Part shown: positions 17,099 through 25,120 of the stretch, piece after piece
Numbering within the stretch: position 1 is the first letter of the stretch
How the letters are laid out: each line of letters starts with the position of its first letter
From: an uncultured Blastocatellia bacterium
GTDB lineage: Bacteria; Acidobacteriota; Blastocatellia; Pyrinomonadales; Pyrinomonadaceae
Direction: 5' to 3'
Length of the DNA: 32,963 nt
Assembly (NCBI GenBank): GCA_946480785.1
Contig: CAMLLD010000073.1
Span: 1-32,963, forward strand
The notes under the pieces: generated by a model
Seen by the model: only the letters and a program-made list of their open reading frames with translations
Databases searched by the model: none
Told to the model about the DNA's origin: nothing
Position numbers and translations under genes: made by a program

Positions 17099-18247
17099 AT
17101 GATCTGCATCAGTAAGAGTAGATTGCGGGCGATCGTGCTGCTGTTCACTCTCGCGGCTCTTTTCATAATGCCGAGCGCCCTGATCACGAGTGCGCAGAAG
17201 CGAACCGCGCCACGTTCGTCAAAGCCAAAGCCAACTCCCACTCCAACACCTTCCGCAGTTGATTCACTTGGCGCGCCGCCGCCAGTACCGACTTTGAAGC
17301 AGAAGCGCGAGGACCAGGAAGTCACGCCCGGCGACGTTATTTCCGTAAACACTACCGAGGTAATGATTCCGGTAACTGTGCGCGATGCAAGTGGCCGGTT
17401 GGTGAGCGACCTGACGCGTAACGATTTCCGTGTTTTCGAAAACGATCGTATGCAGCCGTTGAGCGATCTCGCGCTGCGCCAGGTACCGGTCGACGTCGTG
17501 TTGATGGTCGATGCGTCGTCCTCCGTCGCGGCCAACATCGACGACTTCCGGCGCGCGGCTGAAGGATTCGCCACGAAACTCGACAGTGACGATCGCATCA
17601 GCCTGATCAAATTCGACGACCGCATTGAGCTGTTACAGGATTGGACCAAGAGTCGTTTTCAGTTACACCGCGCGTTGAACCGCATCGAACCGGGAATGTT
17701 CACCCGCTTCAACGACGCTTTGTTGCTCGCTGCACGCGAGCAGTTTGGCCAAACGAAATCACGCCGCGCTGTGATCGTGTTGTCGGACGGTATCGATAGT
17801 GGACGTGGAACTTCGACCCTCGAAGACGCTTTGCAATCGTTGCTGAAGGCGCAGGTCAGTGTTTACGTGGTGAGCAACACTGAAATCTCGCGCGCCAGCA
17901 AACGGTCGGAGTTGGATGCGTTAACGAGTGGCTCCGACTCGGCGGTGCGCTTCAATCAACTCCGCATCGACGACCTGCGCGAAGGACTGCGCGTTTTGGA
18001 TTTGAGCGAACAGATGCTGGCCCAACTCACGGCCGCGACTGGTGGTCGTTTGTACAAGCCGCAGAGTTTTGCCGGTCTGGAAGCCACGTATGCGGAAGTA
18101 GCGGAAGAGCTGCGTCACCAGTACGCGATCTACTATACGCCGTTGAATAAGACGCGGGATGGAAGTTTCCGCCGCGTGCGCGTGGAGATGACAAACCCCG
18201 CTTACCAAAGCCATACTCGCGTCGGCTACTTCGCGCCCAAGTCATAA
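17099..18247 (+). CDS. Exported VWFA-domain protein (acidobacterial type)
   Basis: A 382-residue exported protein: signal segment (about 9-32), Pro/Thr-rich linker, a beta domain (VMIPVTVRDASGRLVSDLTRNDFRVFE, about 87-115) and a von Willebrand A domain. The metal-ion site is intact: DASSS (138-142), a Thr in MFTRFNDALLL, and Asp in VLSDGIDSG. This two-part layout matches the VWFA-related family common in Acidobacteriota. A role in surface adhesion or protein assembly is inferred. An in-frame TTG at 17078 is possible; ATG 17099 was chosen because the signal peptide begins there. The ribosome site is weak either way. Confidence 0.85.
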   Translation: MICISKSRLRAIVLLFTLAALFIMPSALITSAQKRTAPRSSKPKPTPTPTPSAVDSLGAPPPVPTLKQKREDQEVTPGDVISVNTTEVMIPVTVRDASGRLVSDLTRNDFRVFENDRMQPLSDLALRQVPVDVVLMVDASSSVAANIDDFRRAAEGFATKLDSDDRISLIKFDDRIELLQDWTKSRFQLHRALNRIEPGMFTRFNDALLLAAREQFGQTKSRRAVIVLSDGIDSGRGTSTLEDALQSLLKAQVSVYVVSNTEISRASKRSELDALTSGSDSAVRFNQLRIDDLREGLRVLDLSEQMLAQLTAATGGRLYKPQSFAGLEATYAEVAEELRHQYAIYYTPLNKTRDGSFRRVRVEMTNPAYQSHTRVGYFAPKS

Positions 18248-18250
18248 TTA

Positions 18251-18265
18251 AAAGCCAACGGCTTT
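18251..18265 (+). terminator. Short hairpin after the VWFA gene
   Basis: AAAGCC (18251-18256) pairs with GGCTTT (18260-18265), followed by CTCGTTTT. The stem is only 6 bp, so termination would be weak, but it suggests that the kinase gene has its own transcript. Confidence 0.45.
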
Positions 18266-18271
18266 CTCGTT

Positions 18272-20020
18272 TTGTGGCACGCGTTTGTTGCTCAAACTCG
18301 GGAGAATACCAGCCTGAATAACAACAGCCAGTCTCACCGAGACCCTGTATCCGAGCAGTGGGTCGATCTGCGGCTTGTTTCGACGATGCGTCTGATACTC
18401 GCCGCGACTGCGCTGGTGATCATTCTCATCGATCCCACTGAACCCGATCGCCTCGTCGGCCTTACTTACACAGTCCTGGCCGGCTACACGATCTACAGCG
18501 CGGTCGTTTTGGTTTTATCGATTCGTCGCAGCGACCTTATCCCCGCGCAACACATGCATTGGGCCGACATGGTCTGGTTTCTCCTGCTGACCTCATTGAG
18601 CAGCGGCACGAGCAGTATATTTTTCAATTACTTCTTCTTCGCCATACTCGTCGCTTCGTTCGGCTGGGGTTATAGAGCCGGATTACAACTAACTCTCGCT
18701 TCCGCTGTTCTCTTTACACTCGTCGGGGTCATAACCACGCCGCAGCGTCCGGACTTTGAGCTGAATCGGTTTATGTTGCGGCCGTTTCAGTTGCTCATAC
18801 TCGGCTACCTGATCTCACGTTGGGGCGGGTTTAGGATCAATTTGCGAGACCGTTTACAGCTGCTCAGGGACGTCGCCGTTTTTTCCAATCCCCGCTTCGG
18901 GATAGATCGCACCATAAACGCGGTGTTGGAACGTCTTCGCGCTTTTTACGACGCGGACGGGGCGCTGTTGTTGCTGCCCGCGAAAGAGAGCGCCGGCGCT
19001 TACCATATATATAGGATAAGACGCGGTGGTCACCCCAGTGGCGCCTCACCTCCGATACTCGGCGCCGAGGCGGCGACTCTGTTTCTCCTCCCCTACCCGC
19101 ACTGCGCGGTGATTCATCGCAAGGATGGTCATGGACAAACGCGATTATTCGACGTCAATACGCGCCAGTTTCTCGAAGGAGATTCGTCAATGGGTGAGCG
19201 AGTGGCCAGCGCGCTCGAAGCGACTAACTATCTCTCGGTGCCGGTCTATAACCGTAACGAACCGATCGGCCGGCTGTATCTGAGTGGGGGATCAAATCGT
19301 TTCGATACGTCGACGATAGATTTCGTCATTGAACTGATGGCCCATATAACTCCGCTCATGGAAAATATCCGCCTCGTCGACGGCCTCGCGTCGGATGCTG
19401 CCGACCAGGAGCGCCAGCGCATCGCGCGTGATATTCACGACAGCATCATCCAGCCGTACGTGGGCTTGCAGCTCGGCATCGCGGCGCTTGCCCAAAGAAT
19501 GCGAGCGGGAGAAACAGACCTGCTTGATAACGTCGAAGAACTTCTCGACCTCACGAACCAGGAATTACTCGAGATGCGCCGTTACGTGTGGGGCTTACGA
19601 GCGGGCGAAGAGCGGCGCGATGTGCTCTTGCCGGCGATTCAACGTTTCGTCACCAGGTTTGCTTCGGTTACGGGAATTGACGTCGACGTCGAAGCGCGCG
19701 GGAAGATCGAAGTGAATGATCGGTTGGCTGCGGAACTATTTCAGATCGTGGCGGAGGGGTTGAGCAATGTCCGGCGCCACGCTCTTTGTAATGAAGCACG
19801 GGTCGAAATCGCGTGTGAAGAAGGCAAGTTTCTGTTACAAATAAAGAACCGCCGTCCGGAAGAAAGCGACGATCCGGGTTCCAGGAACGACGGAGTCCCT
19901 CGCGAAACACCTCTCTTTTCACCTCGCTCAATTGTGGAAAGGGCGGCGCTACTCGGCGGTGAGACCCGGGTTTTTATCGACGATGACTTTACGGTCGTTG
20001 CAGTTGCGATTCCGCTATGA
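18272..20020 (+). CDS. Membrane histidine kinase of the NarL/DesK type with GAF domain
   Basis: Up to 582 residues. Six membrane helices span about 40-182, followed by a GAF-like domain (about 205-365), a HisKA_3 dimerisation helix with phosphoacceptor His389 in ERQRIARDIHDSI, and an HATPase domain. The N-box is visible (VAEGLSNVRRHA), but the expected DxGxG and second Gly-rich motif of the ATP lid are not: the stretch is KNRRPEESDD...FSPRSIVERAALLGG. The start is uncertain. TTG 18272 lies in the tail of a hairpin; CTG 18314 has GGGAG 9 nt upstream; ATG 18386 would begin at the first helix. The stop overlaps the ATG of the next gene by 4 nt, so kinase and regulator are translationally coupled. 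Confidence 0.85.
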   Translation: MWHAFVAQTRENTSLNNNSQSHRDPVSEQWVDLRLVSTMRLILAATALVIILIDPTEPDRLVGLTYTVLAGYTIYSAVVLVLSIRRSDLIPAQHMHWADMVWFLLLTSLSSGTSSIFFNYFFFAILVASFGWGYRAGLQLTLASAVLFTLVGVITTPQRPDFELNRFMLRPFQLLILGYLISRWGGFRINLRDRLQLLRDVAVFSNPRFGIDRTINAVLERLRAFYDADGALLLLPAKESAGAYHIYRIRRGGHPSGASPPILGAEAATLFLLPYPHCAVIHRKDGHGQTRLFDVNTRQFLEGDSSMGERVASALEATNYLSVPVYNRNEPIGRLYLSGGSNRFDTSTIDFVIELMAHITPLMENIRLVDGLASDAADQERQRIARDIHDSIIQPYVGLQLGIAALAQRMRAGETDLLDNVEELLDLTNQELLEMRRYVWGLRAGEERRDVLLPAIQRFVTRFASVTGIDVDVEARGKIEVNDRLAAELFQIVAEGLSNVRRHALCNEARVEIACEEGKFLLQIKNRRPEESDDPGSRNDGVPRETPLFSPRSIVERAALLGGETRVFIDDDFTVVAVAIPL

Positions 20021-20715
20021 CGCAGCGAAAGAACAGCGACGAGAATATCGCCAAACCCATTCGCATCATGATCATTGACGATCATGCGGTGATTCGTACC
20101 GGCTTGCGCATGCTGATCGAGCAGGACCAGACGATGAGCGTTGTCGGCATGGCGGGCACACGCGCCGAGGCGCTGCGGCTTACCGAGCGAGAGCGGCCGG
20201 ATATCATTCTGCTCGATCTCGTACTCGGCGAAGAAGATGGTCTGGAGTTTCTGCCCGAGCTCTGCAAGCTGAGCCCCAATTCACGGATCTTGATATTGAC
20301 GGGCGTACAAACAACCGATTCACACCGCCTCGCAATACGTCGCGGAGCAATGGGCATCGTCTTGAAGCAACAGGCGGCAGATCTGTTATTGAAAGCGATC
20401 CAAAAAGTTCATGCGGGGGAAGTATGGATCGATCGCTCGATGATGGGCAGCGTGTTGGAAGATGTCAGAAGTGAACAACACGAAGCTCCGGATCCCGAAG
20501 CGGTGAAGATCAGCAGTCTCACGCCCCGCGAACGAGAGGTCGTCGCGCTCGTTTCGGAAGGCCTTAAGAACAAGCTCATCGGCGAACGACTTTTTATTAG
20601 CGAAACCACCGTAACTCACCACCTCAGCTCGGTCTTTTCGAAGCTCGACGTCTCCGATCGTCTCGAACTCATCATCTACGCCCTGCGCCACGGCCTCGCC
20701 AAAATGCCGAAGTAA
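20017..20715 (+). CDS. NarL/FixJ-type response regulator 1
   Basis: A 232-residue regulator. The receiver (about 14-130) has the acidic pair D21/D22, phosphoacceptor D67 in ILLDLVLG, T95 in LILTG, and K117. A LuxR-type helix-turn-helix follows (about 167-232: LTPREREVVALVSEGLKNKLIGERLFISETTVTHHLSSVFSKLDV). The ATG overlaps the kinase stop (ATGA), so the two form a cognate pair. It is a clear paralogue of the regulator at 25121 but keeps the phosphorylation site. It is a candidate to bind the shared boxes found just downstream at 20735 and at three other promoters; this is inference. Confidence 0.93.
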   Translation: MTQRKNSDENIAKPIRIMIIDDHAVIRTGLRMLIEQDQTMSVVGMAGTRAEALRLTERERPDIILLDLVLGEEDGLEFLPELCKLSPNSRILILTGVQTTDSHRLAIRRGAMGIVLKQQAADLLLKAIQKVHAGEVWIDRSMMGSVLEDVRSEQHEAPDPEAVKISSLTPREREVVALVSEGLKNKLIGERLFISETTVTHHLSSVFSKLDVSDRLELIIYALRHGLAKMPK

Positions 20716-20734
20716 GTTTCCTGCAACTTGGACC

Positions 20735-20834
20735 AGCAGGATCCTGCCAGTTTGGACCACAAAAAAATCGTTCGACTCTGCCATGCAGATAAGCAAAAAG
20801 CCCCGTTGTTGCGGAAATACAATCTCTTCATAAT
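20735..20834 (+). promoter_or_regulatory. Shared-architecture promoter A (20954 gene)
   Basis: Distal box AGCA-GGATCC-TGCC (20735-20748), 30-nt gap, proximal box TGCC-N9-AGCA (20779-20795), 10-nt gap, -35 TTGTTG (20806-20811), 17 nt, -10 CATAAT (20829-20834). The predicted transcript start is near 20841. The same order and spacings recur at 25015 and 25846. TTGGACCA repeats flank the distal box (20728 and 20752). Confidence 0.7.
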
Positions 20835-20886
20835 CAAGGCTGAGATTCGATAATCATCGCGTATCCACGACCCTCCCATCCTCCAC

Positions 20887-20932
20887 CCGGTTCACCCCCG
20901 GTCGGACTTGGGTTTACCACCGGCAGAACCGG
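20887..20932 (+). promoter_or_regulatory. Structured 5' leader of the 20954 gene
   Basis: Outer stem CCGGTTC (20887-20893) with GAACCGG (20926-20932); inner stem CCGGT (20898-20902) with ACCGG (20919-20923). It ends a few bases before the AAAGGAA ribosome site, so it could shape translation or mRNA stability. It does not match a riboswitch I know. Confidence 0.45.
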
Positions 20933-20953
20933 TCAAGAAAGGAAATATTGATC

Positions 20954-22291
20954 ATGAAATACGCTCACCGAACATGGAGGCGCACTCCCCTGGTGTTTAA
21001 AGCGCTGATCCTTGCAGCAGCGCTGTTGTCGCTGTCTGTCGTGATTAACACTCACCGTGCATCAGCGAACGCCACGGATGCTCTGGCTTGTACCGGCACC
21101 AGCCTGCATCAATCTCAGGTAGGCGCCAATTCCGAAACATTCAGTCAGGAGTGTGATGGCTCAGAGAATTTACAACCGGGCCAGGTGCTCTGGCACTTTG
21201 TGCTGACCCAAACAAATTGCGACGCCTTCGATCCGAACAACTTGCCTACTATCACCGCCAACTTTTCGAATAATGGTGAAATTACCGTGGCAGGTTCAAA
21301 GTGCGTCGGCGGAGTACTACACTTTAATGTCATCACCAACGGAAACGACACCCTGCTCGCCGCTTGCACGCCGGCAATCGGAAAGCTTCTCAACCTGTCG
21401 CACGTCTGCGGTGGCGGCGGCGGTGGAGACGTCACTATAGACATCTCAACTCAGATCCATTTTGGGTTGACTGATAATGGCACGCCCATAGTCGTTGGCG
21501 AAGGTGATAGTTGCACTCTGAAGGCGCCGGCTTCTGTTCACGACTCGTCGCTAATCGTGATAACACCTAGCGATAAGACTTTACCTGCTGGGAGCACGGT
21601 TACCTTTGAGTTTCGTAAGACGGGAGACTGCTCGGGACCTGCATTTGCCACGTCTAGTCCCATTGATGTCAGCGGAGCCGGCAACGGTTTCGTAATCGAC
21701 CCGGCCCTGGCGCAAGCGAATTTGCCCGCAGGCAGCTACTCGTACAAAGCCATTTTTGCTAGTGGCGACGAGGCGCACTTCCCGAACGCCGTCAGTGACT
21801 GTGAGCCGTTTAGCGTGTTCAATGCGCCATTGACATCGGGATACTGGAAGAACCACCTCGCGCTGACTGGTTCGACCGGATGCTCTGGCCTGCCGTCAGG
21901 CACAGGCTGTAGCAACAATGGTCCTTTCACGAACACATACCTGCCGAAGTCACTAGGAAACTACAGCGTCGATACGATCCAGAAGGCTGCGGCCGTTTGG
22001 GCTGTCATGAACTGCAGCAACACTGGATCGAACTCGACACAAAATCAGAATGCGGCCGGATGTCTCGCAGGTCACCTGCTCGCAGCGGAGTTGAACGTTG
22101 CGAACGGCGCGCCGGGTTGTATCAGCACTACAATTGCTGATGCGAACGCATTCCTGATCTCGATTGGTTATACCGGGCCGAGCGGCAGCTATACAGGCCT
22201 CACTTCAACGCAGCGAGCGCAGGCTATCAGTCTCAAGAACGCGCTTGATGCCTATAACAACGGATTGGGATGCAATAACTTCTGCCAGTAA
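20954..22291 (+). CDS. Large secreted protein with C-terminal YWKNH domain
   Basis: A 445-residue exported protein, with a long N-terminal signal segment (hydrophobic about 15-32). The middle is beta-rich with many Cys (about 45-290) and a poly-Gly run near 154-158. The C-terminal part starts at SGYWKNHL (295-302) and continues through KSLGNYSVDTIQKAAAVWAV and HLLAAELNVANGAPGC to the end; the GYWKNH opening resembles a C-terminal module of secreted bacterial proteins. No PEP-CTERM or LPXTG signal is visible. Function unknown. TTG 20948 is in frame, but ATG 20954 has AAAGGAA at the right distance. Promoter A drives it and a strong terminator closes it. Confidence 0.82.
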   Translation: MKYAHRTWRRTPLVFKALILAAALLSLSVVINTHRASANATDALACTGTSLHQSQVGANSETFSQECDGSENLQPGQVLWHFVLTQTNCDAFDPNNLPTITANFSNNGEITVAGSKCVGGVLHFNVITNGNDTLLAACTPAIGKLLNLSHVCGGGGGGDVTIDISTQIHFGLTDNGTPIVVGEGDSCTLKAPASVHDSSLIVITPSDKTLPAGSTVTFEFRKTGDCSGPAFATSSPIDVSGAGNGFVIDPALAQANLPAGSYSYKAIFASGDEAHFPNAVSDCEPFSVFNAPLTSGYWKNHLALTGSTGCSGLPSGTGCSNNGPFTNTYLPKSLGNYSVDTIQKAAAVWAVMNCSNTGSNSTQNQNAAGCLAGHLLAAELNVANGAPGCISTTIADANAFLISIGYTGPSGSYTGLTSTQRAQAISLKNALDAYNNGLGCNNFCQ

Positions 22292-22321
22292 CTCTGGTCT
22301 GAAGTTAGCGACCTGAACCGG

Positions 22322-22359
22322 AGCGAGCAGGACCACCTGGTCCTGCTCGCTTTTCTTTT
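22322..22359 (+). terminator. Strong intrinsic terminator
   Basis: A 14-bp perfect stem, 22322-22335 against 22338-22351, with a 2-nt CC loop, followed by a T-rich run (TTTTCTTTT, to 22359). It closes the 20954 gene and separates it from the convergent protease gene. Confidence 0.9.
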
Positions 22360-22373
22360 CCCGGAACACCCGA

Positions 22374-24632
22374 TCACTTCGTCAGTGTGAAGCTGGTAAC
22401 TGCGGAACCAAGAACGCCGTTCCAATTTGCGGCAACACTCACCTGGTAATTACCAGGCGCGTCCTTCTGTTTATTGAATCGGTATTTGATTGTCGCGGTT
22501 CCATTCGCCGCAGTGGTGGCGGTGTTCGTTACTTTTGTGCCGTCCGGCCTCGTAATCGTAAAAGCAACAGTAGCCCCGGAAACCGGCGCGCCTCCTGAGG
22601 TAACTGTCGCGCGGAGTGTCGCACTTTGATTGAGCGTGTAGCTCGTTTGATCGGCAACAACTGTGGCATTCAAACCCGATAGAATCGAACAGATAGCGGA
22701 ACAAGATCCCGCATAGTTGCTGTTAACGGAATTCGACGCCGCAACTCCGATGTTGTAGTAGCCGCTGACGGCTGATGTAGGAGAAGTCACATGAAGAGCC
22801 ATCGTGGCATTCGCAGCCGGGCCAAGTGCGATCGTCGAACTGTCAAACAAGCCCAACCAACCGGCGGGAATACTCGCCTGAAGATTAAACGAAGAAGCTG
22901 AACAGCCGATGCTGTCGTTGTTGGTGATCGACACCTGATAGTTAGCTGTCGCGCCTGCCGAAATCCACTGCGTAGTTGACGGCGAGATACTCACGGTGGG
23001 ATTCGCACGGATGCAGGGCTGAGGACCAAAACTGACGTTCACTACGGCGTTCGCCGAAGCCACTGAAACTACCGTGAAAGTAATACCGGCGCTTGTATCG
23101 GTGAAACTCTGGCCTGCCAATAAAGCGGGATCAAATTGCAAGTCCGAACTGCCGGGCGTCATGTCGAGGAGGTAATTTTCAGCGCCGCTCGCGTCTGATT
23201 GTTGGTGAAAGACCACGCCGCCCAGCAAGTTGCTGTTTGAAGAAACAAACGAGTCAAATCCGATTGGCTTTCGAACTTCAATCCAGTACCACGTTTTCGC
23301 CCCCGTCGTCGCATCCGTCGATTTCAGGATTTTGAGCGCTTTGGGATTTCCGTTTGTGGTCTCGAAAGCGTCGATGGTGTAAGTTCCGCTAGTCGAAACG
23401 GTAAGGGTCGGAGGTGAGATGTCGTAGTTTAGCCAGCCTAAACGACTCTTCTGATAGGCATTGAAGTGGCCACCTTTGGCACTGATGCCCATCACGTCTA
23501 CCGAGTCGCCGTAGTCGGCATATGAGCAACCATTTCCAATAGTGCCGATGATATTCGGATTACAGTTCAGATACCTCGAGTGGTACAACCCGAAGTTGTG
23601 ACCGAGCTCGTGCGCTAGTGTCCCTCTATCCAGTTTCCCATTGATCCACGCTTCAGACGGGCTGCCGCCAATTGTGCCCCACCCTGCCCAGTTACAAGCA
23701 GCATCGGGAAACGCATAAACAAAACGTTTGTAATTGGAAAGATTGAAACCGGCTGATTGCGCAGCCTGCTTGGCGTACGTCGCAATACTCGAGGTATTGC
23801 ACGTCGTGTAACTGGTGGGAATCGTATACCAACCCGCGACCGTGCCATTGAGCGATGTTTGACCGTAAGAGGCCTCCGCATAATAGGCGCTGGTCGCACT
23901 CATCACGTTCTGAGCATCGCCAGTCGTATAAGGCTGCGTCGCCTTGTCTTGAAAGTTGACGAGGATCAGCAGCACGTTCTGCGGACCGAACGTATTGGCT
24001 GCAACTGTTGTTGCTGCTCCTTGAGTCACTTCCGTGGTCGAAATCGCTGTTTGATTGCTCTGGCTGCCGTCAACGACTAACGCTTCACCAACCTGAACAC
24101 CTCGCACCTGTAAGATTTCGCCGCTTTGGAAATCCGCCGAATCATTCCCTTGAAAGTGAAGTTCCAGTCGTTGGTCATTAGTCTTCAGATAACGATGCAC
24201 TGCGCCCGCGCCTGGACCATCTTCAAATAACACTTCGAGCTCTCCTTCGAGATTCACTCGTTGCTCGAAATACGCCTGCAACTCTTCCGGCAAAGCGGCC
24301 AGAATTTGATCCGGCAACGCGAGCTGAAGAACCTGATTCGGATCTCGCTCGATAATTTCCCGCAGCAACTCTTTTCGCGTGTTCGCGATCGCTGCCAGCT
24401 CATTCATCAGTGGACCACGCATCGACGCGCCGGCGCGTTGCGCCTTTTGGAAAATGTCCAGCATTCGCTGCGTCATTTGCTGGAGCGCTTGCTCCTCTGC
24501 TTGCGGCGTGACTGGTCCTGTCTGGAGCTGCGTCCGTTTCTTTTGCGCGTTAACGCTGTGGGTTGTAACTGTGAGGTTCAGACTCGTCAGGGCAACGGCG
24601 AAAACTGTCAGGATCAAAAAGATCTTATTCAT
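22374..24632 (-). CDS. Secreted metzincin-like metalloprotease (gametolysin/M11-like)
   Basis: A 752-residue exported protein: signal peptide ending near VNAQ (30), then a helical N-terminal region (about 45-135). The catalytic domain (about 215-400) has the zinc motif HELGHNFGLYH (341-351) and a Met-turn VDVMG (M381), fitting metzincins of the M11/gametolysin type. A beta domain follows (about 430-550), then two Ig-like domains: NEW3-like (about 560-650) and bacterial Ig-like (about 665-752, QTSYTLNQSATLRATVTSGGAPVSGATVAF). It probably degrades extracellular protein or matrix. ATG 24632 is chosen over an upstream in-frame codon because AGAAAGGGA lies upstream and the signal peptide begins there. 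A c-di-GMP-I aptamer lies in its leader. Confidence 0.88.
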   Translation of the reverse strand: MNKIFLILTVFAVALTSLNLTVTTHSVNAQKKRTQLQTGPVTPQAEEQALQQMTQRMLDIFQKAQRAGASMRGPLMNELAAIANTRKELLREIIERDPNQVLQLALPDQILAALPEELQAYFEQRVNLEGELEVLFEDGPGAGAVHRYLKTNDQRLELHFQGNDSADFQSGEILQVRGVQVGEALVVDGSQSNQTAISTTEVTQGAATTVAANTFGPQNVLLILVNFQDKATQPYTTGDAQNVMSATSAYYAEASYGQTSLNGTVAGWYTIPTSYTTCNTSSIATYAKQAAQSAGFNLSNYKRFVYAFPDAACNWAGWGTIGGSPSEAWINGKLDRGTLAHELGHNFGLYHSRYLNCNPNIIGTIGNGCSYADYGDSVDVMGISAKGGHFNAYQKSRLGWLNYDISPPTLTVSTSGTYTIDAFETTNGNPKALKILKSTDATTGAKTWYWIEVRKPIGFDSFVSSNSNLLGGVVFHQQSDASGAENYLLDMTPGSSDLQFDPALLAGQSFTDTSAGITFTVVSVASANAVVNVSFGPQPCIRANPTVSISPSTTQWISAGATANYQVSITNNDSIGCSASSFNLQASIPAGWLGLFDSSTIALGPAANATMALHVTSPTSAVSGYYNIGVAASNSVNSNYAGSCSAICSILSGLNATVVADQTSYTLNQSATLRATVTSGGAPVSGATVAFTITRPDGTKVTNTATTAANGTATIKYRFNKQKDAPGNYQVSVAANWNGVLGSAVTSFTLTK

Positions 24633-24642
24633 GGGCTCATTC

Positions 24643-24795
24643 CCTTTCTGCAAGTCGTGGCCAAACAAAGACAGGGATCTGCAGCCGGATGGCGGGTGAA
24701 ATCTATTGGTTTGTGGCGGGATCTAAGAAAGGAAGAATGCTTCGACGGGAGCCGGCGCTGGATAGCCGAATGCCGAAACTTCTCCTGCTTTCGGC
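24643..24795 (-). promoter_or_regulatory. Candidate expression platform of the riboswitch
   Basis: The aptamer's 3' strand GCCGAAA (24795-24789) can instead pair with TTTCGGC (24778-24772), which would compete with the aptamer's closing stem. Further on, CCTTTCT (24732-24726) is complementary to the ribosome-site sequence AGAAAGG (24649-24643), with an extension through one wobble pair. No T-run follows either stem, so control of translation is more likely than termination. Confidence 0.45.
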
Positions 24796-24866
24796 AACCC
24801 AGCCAGGTCTCCTGATGAAGACCCCCGTCGGCTTTGCGGCCCTCGTTCACACGAGGTGTGCCTTTG
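24790..24866 (-). ncRNA. Cyclic di-GMP-I (GEMM-I) riboswitch aptamer
   Basis: Read on the minus strand, the segment has GGCACACC, then a hairpin CCTCGT-GTGA-ACGAGG closed by a GNRA tetraloop, then the hallmark CGCAAAGCC, a second hairpin with stem GGTCT/AGACC, and the 3' hallmark GGCTGGGTTGCCG. This is the order of the GEMM-I aptamer, with terminal pairing GGCA/TGCC. It lies about 160 nt upstream of the protease ATG. A covariance search was not possible here. Confidence 0.85.
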
Positions 24867-24925
24867 TCGTTTCAGGTACTTCTTCAAATAGCAGTCAAGC
24901 GACGCAAAAAGCGCTCACGTATTCG

Positions 24926-24955
24926 ACGTTAGCAAGGTGGACCAAATAGTGTCAA
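24926..24955 (-). promoter_or_regulatory. Sigma70-like promoter of the protease gene
   Basis: On the minus strand, a consensus -35 TTGACA (24955-24950), 18 nt, and -10 TAACGT (24931-24926; three of six matches, including TA and the final T). The predicted start near 24919 lies about 50 nt before the aptamer, as needed. TGGTCCAC lies in the spacer. Confidence 0.55.
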
Positions 24956-25014
24956 GAATTGTTTTCGCCTCGAGGCTGGGTCAATTCCCCCATTTCCGCT
25001 CGCTGGCCCCGGTT

Positions 25015-25114
25015 AGCAGGATAGTGCCACGGTCCAACTCTTAAAACCGGTGAGTTTCTGCCACTCAAATGGGCATTGATGTCCGTTGCAACCAAGTCGC
25101 CGCGTTACGATCAT
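25015..25114 (+). promoter_or_regulatory. Shared-architecture promoter B (regulator 2 gene)
   Basis: Distal box AGCA-GGATAG-TGCC (25015-25028), 30-nt gap, proximal box TGCC-N9-GGCA (25059-25075), 10-nt gap, -35 TTGCAA (25086-25091), 17 nt, -10 GATCAT (25109-25114). The predicted start, about 25121, coincides with an in-frame ATG. GGTCCAA follows the distal box at 25031. Confidence 0.65.
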
Positions 25115-25120
25115 TCCAGC

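Noticed and set aside
20017..20020. A frameshift or fusion between kinase and regulator
   Set aside because: The ATGA overlap is an ordinary translational-coupling arrangement; both proteins are complete.
20887..20932. A riboswitch before the 20954 gene
   Set aside because: The nested stem is real, but none of the conserved cores of known aptamers (including the GEMM hallmarks) is present.
2188..25037. TTGGACCA/TGGTCCAA as a separate regulatory word (2188, 20728, 20752, 25031 and others)
   Set aside because: The same 8-mer and its complement also occur inside several coding regions (for example near 4065, 6906, 9402, 10141, 14166, 17641 and 27188), so its presence in intergenic DNA is not special by itself.
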